9,074 nucleotides of DNA from Oscillospiraceae bacterium (GTDB taxonomy: Bacteria > Bacillota > Clostridia > Oscillospirales > Oscillospiraceae). The notes below the pieces were generated by a model. The model was not told the origin of the DNA. It saw only the letters and a list, made by a program, of their open reading frames with translations, and searched no databases. Where the stretch lies: the NCBI GenBank assembly GCA_028691385.1, contig JAQUZL010000082.1:1-9074 (forward strand). The letters run 5' to 3'. The translations under genes were made by a program, and so were the position numbers. Below are positions 5,922-9,074 of this stretch, one piece after another; position 1 is the first letter of the stretch, and every line of letters begins with the position of its first letter.

Positions 5922-7250
5922 TTATGCGCCGAGGCGGCCGTATTCCTCGCCCATCATCACGTGGTCGTAGGTTGCCGCGCCGCGAGCCTCGGGCGCGGTG
6001 AGCGTAAAGCCGGCGTCCTTTTGAAACAGCATGATAAAGTCGGAGCCGCCGAACAGAAAATAGCCCAGCATATCGCCCTTTTGGACGGTCTGACCGACCT
6101 GCACATTGGGTTCGAAGTTCACAGAGGACACCTGCGACATGCCAACCGGCAGCAGGGCGACAAGCCCATACTCGGCGGTTTCCACGATGACGCAGCCGCG
6201 CGTTTCGACCATCTGCCAGCCCGGCACATCGGCATGGAGCACGTATTTTTCATTCTCCGCGTCCCATGTGACCCAGCCGCCAACGGCGTCGTCCTGCTCA
6301 ATAAGCTGCACTTCCTTCACCACGCCGCTGACCGGGAAATGATAGCGGTGGTAATCGTGCACATCCAAAAATGTGTGGGTCAGCGTGCCGCCGGCAAAGG
6401 CGTCCCGGTAGGCGCTGCCGGGGCCAAGCAGCTCGGAAATCGCGTTGAACGTCTGCGATTTGATGCTGACGCCCTCTTTTTGCACAATGTTGGAAGTTTC
6501 GTCAATATCCCAGACGCCCTGCGGGGTGGAGTCGGCCGGGGATACGACCACCGCGTCATCCTCCGCGGCGGCGATGGGGCGCTGCGCGGGACTGCGGAGA
6601 TACCGGGAAAAGAATTCGTTGAAGGTCGTCCAATTCTCCGGCGCTTCATACCAATCACCCTGCAGGCCAAAGCTTTCGTCCTGATAGATGAGGTCATAAT
6701 ATTCCTGATTCCAGGAATCGGTGGTGCTGAGGTATTCGCCCCAGTCCCGGGTGAATTTGATGAGCCAGCTGCGGTATGGCTCGGCGTATTGCAGGGAGTT
6801 GTTGTAAAGATCCTGCCCGTTTAGCGCATCGAGCGGCTGGTCGTTGATAAAATAGAAATAATTCAGACTTTGGTCAATTTTCGTATACAGACTGTCAGAG
6901 TTCACGTCCTTGGAAATATTCCAGGGCATTGCCTTTGCGGCCCAGTCAATATAGTCATAGTACTGCTCCAGCGACTGGGCGGGGTTGGTGGTGGGATCGG
7001 GGTTGATCGCTTTTGCCTGTTCGATGGACTGCTCCAGAAGCGCCTTTACTTCCGGCTGTTCCTCCAAAATCGCAATCAGCTCCAGGGTGATGGGCGCGTG
7101 CGTTGTGGTTTCGGTGGTGTTCTCCGGTGTCGGCGCCGGTGGCGGCACTGCGGTCTGTCCACAGCCGGATAACGCCATCATAAGCGCGAGCAAAGCGGCG
7201 CATAGCCTTGTATGGCCTGCATGGTGTGCAAATTCCTTTGGGTGTTGCAT
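5922..7250 (-). CDS. Exported lipoprotein with phosphatidylserine decarboxylase-family domain
   Basis: This 442-residue protein has a lipoprotein signal with lipobox LSGC (Cys30), then a Pro/Thr-rich linker (31-52). Next is an N-terminal domain (about 55-205) resembling the PSDC domain (Pfam PF12588) of soluble PSD-like enzymes. The decarboxylase-type domain runs from about 207: WTTFNEFFSRYL (207-218), RPI (224-226), SPAD (237-240), DYHRYHFPVSG (299-309) and GGSDFIMLF (401-409). In E. coli Psd the matching Asp, two His and Ser drive self-cleavage at Gly-Ser, forming the pyruvoyl cofactor. Here these are Asp240, His301/His304 and Ser403, all kept; the usual LGST is GGSD. Product would be an amine plus CO2; the substrate is unknown and could be a free amino acid rather than a lipid. 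Start: GGAGGA (complement of 7257-7262) lies 6 bases from ATG 7250 but abuts ATG 7256, so I choose 7250. The open frame back to 7430 crosses the MATE terminator and is rejected. Confidence 0.88.
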   Translation of the reverse strand: MQHPKEFAHHAGHTRLCAALLALMMALSGCGQTAVPPPAPTPENTTETTTHAPITLELIAILEEQPEVKALLEQSIEQAKAINPDPTTNPAQSLEQYYDYIDWAAKAMPWNISKDVNSDSLYTKIDQSLNYFYFINDQPLDALNGQDLYNNSLQYAEPYRSWLIKFTRDWGEYLSTTDSWNQEYYDLIYQDESFGLQGDWYEAPENWTTFNEFFSRYLRSPAQRPIAAAEDDAVVVSPADSTPQGVWDIDETSNIVQKEGVSIKSQTFNAISELLGPGSAYRDAFAGGTLTHTFLDVHDYHRYHFPVSGVVKEVQLIEQDDAVGGWVTWDAENEKYVLHADVPGWQMVETRGCVIVETAEYGLVALLPVGMSQVSSVNFEPNVQVGQTVQKGDMLGYFLFGGSDFIMLFQKDAGFTLTAPEARGAATYDHVMMGEEYGRLGA

Positions 7251-7256
7251 TTTCAT

Positions 7257-7262
7257 TCCTCC
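7257..7262 (-). promoter_or_regulatory. Ribosome binding site deciding the PSD-like gene start
   Basis: GGAGGA on the minus strand has 6 bases to the ATG at 7248-7250 and none to the ATG at 7254-7256. Only the downstream ATG can be used with normal spacing, which removes the first two residues of the longer candidate (Met-Lys). Confidence 0.7.
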
Positions 7263-7297
7263 AAACCGAACTGTCCATAGTTTGTCCGGTAAAAAAG

Positions 7298-7326
7298 AAT
7301 TTACACACGTTGGAAAATATCCCCAA
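7298..7326 (-). promoter_or_regulatory. Weak candidate promoter for the PSD-like gene
   Basis: On the minus strand TTGGGG (7321-7326) and TAAATT (7298-7303) are 17 bases apart, with TG one base before the -10 box. Both boxes are imperfect. It occupies the short gap after the MATE terminator, where a promoter for the PSD-like gene is expected. Confidence 0.35.
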
Positions 7327-7329
7327 AAC

Positions 7330-7363
7330 AAAAAACGGACGGGCATCTGCCCATCCGTTTTTT
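7330..7363 (-). terminator. Rho-independent terminator of the MATE transporter gene
   Basis: 15-base arms (7330-7344 and 7349-7363) pair except for one mismatch (7340 against 7353), with loop ATCT. A run of six T follows the GC stem on either strand. It lies two bases past the MATE stop codon, so minus-strand termination is its clear role. Confidence 0.88.
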
Positions 7364-7365
7364 CG

Positions 7366-8703
7366 TTATACCAGCTTTTTCGTTTTCCACTGACCCGAAC
7401 GCAGCCGCAGCAGCGAAAGTGCGGAGCCAACGCCCCAGCCGATCAGCAGCGACCAGCACACGGCCGTCCAGCCGATGACGGGGGCAAGGGCATAAGCCGC
7501 CAAGACCCGCAAAAACAGGTTGACCAGTGTGATGCAGACAAAGAAGCGCAGGTCGCCCGCGCCCTTGAGTACGCCGTTGCAGACCATCATCAGCGCGAAC
7601 AAGACGTTGATGCAGGCGACGATGCGCAGATAGCGCACGCCCACGGAGAGAACCTGCGGATCGGTCACGGCAGCGTCCACAAAAGCGCCGATCAGCGCGC
7701 GTGGGAACAACTGCAGCAGCAAAAATACCACAACCACCATCGCGCCGGCCAGCAGCAGCGCCGCGATGATGCCGCCGCGCACACGCTCCGGCTTGTCCGC
7801 GCCGACGTTCTGGGCGGTATAGTTGCTGACTGCGTTGGAGATGTTGGCCAGCGGCGCGGTGGCAAGGTTGTCAACCTTCACGGCGGCGGAATAACCGGCA
7901 ATGACAGCCGAGCCAAAGCCGTTGACCACGGACTGAATGAGAATCATGCCCAGCGACACAATGCACTGCTGCAGCGTGGAGGGCACTGCGACGCGGCAGA
8001 TTGTGCAAAAAATATGCCGGTCAAATGCGGCGCGTCCGGGAAGCGCAATGCGCCGCAGCCGCGAGAGCAGCACTGCGCCGCACATCAGCGCGGAGACCAC
8101 CTGCGAAATCACCGTAGCGATGGCCGCGCCGGCCACACCCATGGACAGCACCGCAACAAAGTACAGATCCAGCACCACGTTGAGCAGGCTCGACCCGATG
8201 AGAAAATACAGCGGAATTCGGGACTCGCCCATGGCGTTGAAAACGGCGGTAAAGGCGTTGTAGCAAAACAAAAACAGGACGCCGGCGATGTAAATGCGCA
8301 GATAGCTGTCGGCGTCGTCAAAAATGTTTGCCGGCGTGTCCATCCTTGCAAGAATCCAACGGTGCAACGACAGACCGAGGACGGTTAGCACGCTGGCAAA
8401 AACGACCATCGCAATGAGGAAGGTCACAATGGCGTTTTTCATCTCGGCAAGCTTTTTTGCGCCGAACAGCTGCGAGATCACCACCGACGCGCCGAGCGAC
8501 GCGCCGATGCCGAGCGCGACAAACAAAAAGGTAATTGTGGAAGTTACGCCGACGGCGGCAAGCGCGTCTGACCCGACAAAGTTGCCGACAATGATGGAGT
8601 CGACAATGTTATACAGCTGCTGGAAAAGATTGCCGATAATCATGGGAATGGCGAACCGAACGAGAACGCCTGCCGGCTTGCCGATGGTCATATCCTTTGC
8701 CAT
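7366..8703 (-). CDS. MATE family efflux transporter
   Basis: This 445-residue inner-membrane protein is full length for the multidrug and toxic compound extrusion family, which exports cationic drugs and metabolites by Na+ or H+ antiport. Twelve hydrophobic segments form two homologous MatE halves (about 13-175 and 233-395). The N-terminal signature is clear: PMIIGNLFQQLYNIVDSIIV (20-39), then GSDALAAVG (44-52) and GIGASLGASVVISQLFGAKK (65-84). The second half repeats the pattern with VPSTLQQCIVSLGMILIQS (240-258), VNGFG and YSAAVKVDNL (271-280). The start is supported by GAGGTGA (complement of 8708-8714). It has its own promoter and terminator, so it appears monocistronic. Substrate cannot be predicted. 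Confidence 0.95.
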   Translation of the reverse strand: MAKDMTIGKPAGVLVRFAIPMIIGNLFQQLYNIVDSIIVGNFVGSDALAAVGVTSTITFLFVALGIGASLGASVVISQLFGAKKLAEMKNAIVTFLIAMVVFASVLTVLGLSLHRWILARMDTPANIFDDADSYLRIYIAGVLFLFCYNAFTAVFNAMGESRIPLYFLIGSSLLNVVLDLYFVAVLSMGVAGAAIATVISQVVSALMCGAVLLSRLRRIALPGRAAFDRHIFCTICRVAVPSTLQQCIVSLGMILIQSVVNGFGSAVIAGYSAAVKVDNLATAPLANISNAVSNYTAQNVGADKPERVRGGIIAALLLAGAMVVVVFLLLQLFPRALIGAFVDAAVTDPQVLSVGVRYLRIVACINVLFALMMVCNGVLKGAGDLRFFVCITLVNLFLRVLAAYALAPVIGWTAVCWSLLIGWGVGSALSLLRLRSGQWKTKKLV

Positions 8704-8725
8704 GGAATCACCTCAAAACAAGCTC

Positions 8726-8754
8726 ATGATAGCAGATTGTATGAAAAAAGGCAA
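8726..8754 (-). promoter_or_regulatory. Predicted promoter of the MATE gene
   Basis: On the minus strand TTGCCT (8749-8754) and TATCAT (8726-8731) are exactly 17 bases apart, and TGC directly before the -10 gives an extended -10 form. The transcript would begin near 8719 with a leader of about 15 bases to the ATG at 8703. Confidence 0.6.
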
Positions 8755-8761
8755 GAAAACG

Positions 8762-8799
8762 AAACACGGCTGCGGAGCAATTGCTCCGCAGCCGTGTTT
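8762..8799 (-). terminator. Terminator of the HD-hydrolase gene, a perfect 38-base palindrome
   Basis: Bases 8762-8799 are a perfect palindrome: 19 bases (AAACACGGCTGCGGAGCAA) followed directly by their reverse complement. As RNA it folds into a long GC-rich stem with a minimal loop around AATT. On the minus strand it is followed by a T-rich run (CGTTTTCTTG) and lies two bases past the stop codon of the gene it closes. Confidence 0.85.
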
Positions 8800-8801
8800 G
8801 A

Positions 8802-9074
8802 TTATTCGCAGCAGGTTTTCATGCCCTGCAAGGTCATATCCAGCAGCTTGTCCAGTTCCCAGCCAAGATTTTTTGCGCCGTCCTGAATCACCTCACGGCT
8901 GCAGCCGGCGGCAAATTTCTTGTCCTTAAACTTTTTCTTGACGGAAGAAAGCTCCATGTCCTGCACGCTCTTGCTCGGGCGCATCAGCGCGGCTGCGCCG
9001 ATCAGGCCGGTCAGCTCGTCGCAGGCAAAGAGTACCTTTTCCATTTCATGCTCCGGCTTCACATCGCAGCACAG
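8802..9074 (-). CDS. HD-superfamily hydrolase, partial (C-terminal 90 residues)
   Basis: The reading frame stays open to the right edge of the window, so this is the 3' end of a longer gene. A GTG at 9060-9062 is in frame, but the codons before it (Leu-Cys-Cys-Asp) continue the family alignment, so I do not take it as the start. The visible part contains PEHEMEKVLFACDELTGLIG, then AALMRPSKSVQDMELSSVKK, then FAAGCSREVIQDGAKNLGW. This is the C-terminal helical part of HDIG-type predicted hydrolases of about 185 residues, typical of Clostridia. The metal-binding HD motif would lie outside the window, and the in-window Asp-Glu (DELTG) matches the conserved acidic position of the family. Exact substrate unknown. 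Confidence 0.78.
   Translation of the reverse strand: MCCDVKPEHEMEKVLFACDELTGLIGAAALMRPSKSVQDMELSSVKKKFKDKKFAAGCSREVIQDGAKNLGWELDKLLDMTLQGMKTCCE

Noticed and set aside
5922..7430. Longer 502-residue form of the PSD-like protein
   Set aside because: The extra N-terminus reads through the MATE terminator and the MATE stop region, and it would place the lipoprotein signal internally. ATG 7250 has the well-spaced ribosome binding site.
6985..8388. 467-codon plus-strand open frame spanning the MATE and PSD-like genes
   Set aside because: It crosses a terminator and two unrelated real genes, and its translation is His/Gln-rich antisense-type sequence.

Overview
The window reads as a typical Gram-positive, low-synteny stretch from a gut-type member of the class Clostridia, probably Oscillospirales. 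This taxonomic guess is inference. It rests on the fairly GC-rich sequence with strong AGGAGG-type ribosome binding sites, two lipobox lipoproteins, a DUF1653 protein, an HD-hydrolase of clostridial type, and sigma-A-like TTGAAA/TATAAT promoters. I see no mobile elements, tRNA or rRNA genes, or CRISPR repeats. Nearly all the DNA is accounted for by nine genes, and no gene-free stretch exceeds about 220 bases.

Layout. Bases 31-3587 hold a three-gene minus-strand operon: MoxR-type AAA+ ATPase, DUF58 protein, and a multi-pass membrane protein with a weak DUF4129-like tail. It ends in a hairpin at 31-64. Divergent to it is a TetR/AcrR regulator (3788-4384, plus). The two promoters stand back to back with six bases between their -35 boxes, and a near-palindrome (TGAC-N5-GTCA) lies in the operon's promoter. 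Next come a lipoprotein of unknown function (minus), a small DUF1653 protein (plus), and a lipoprotein-anchored phosphatidylserine-decarboxylase-family protein (minus). The window closes with a MATE transporter (minus) and the 3' end of an HD-superfamily hydrolase that runs off the right edge (minus).

How the genes work together. The MoxR/DUF58/membrane set is a recognised co-conserved module in which the ATPase is thought to act as a chaperone for its partners; here the usual transglutaminase domain is absent. The TetR protein is the obvious candidate regulator of that operon. The remaining genes look like independent single-gene units, each closed by a strong hairpin close to its stop codon.

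Most notable item: the exported protein at 5922-7250. It keeps the Asp, His and Gly-Ser residues of pyruvoyl-dependent phosphatidylserine decarboxylases but carries a lipoprotein signal and an extra N-terminal domain. That layout resembles the soluble PSD-like enzymes, including fungal amino-acid decarboxylases such as PsiD, more than classical membrane-lipid Psd.
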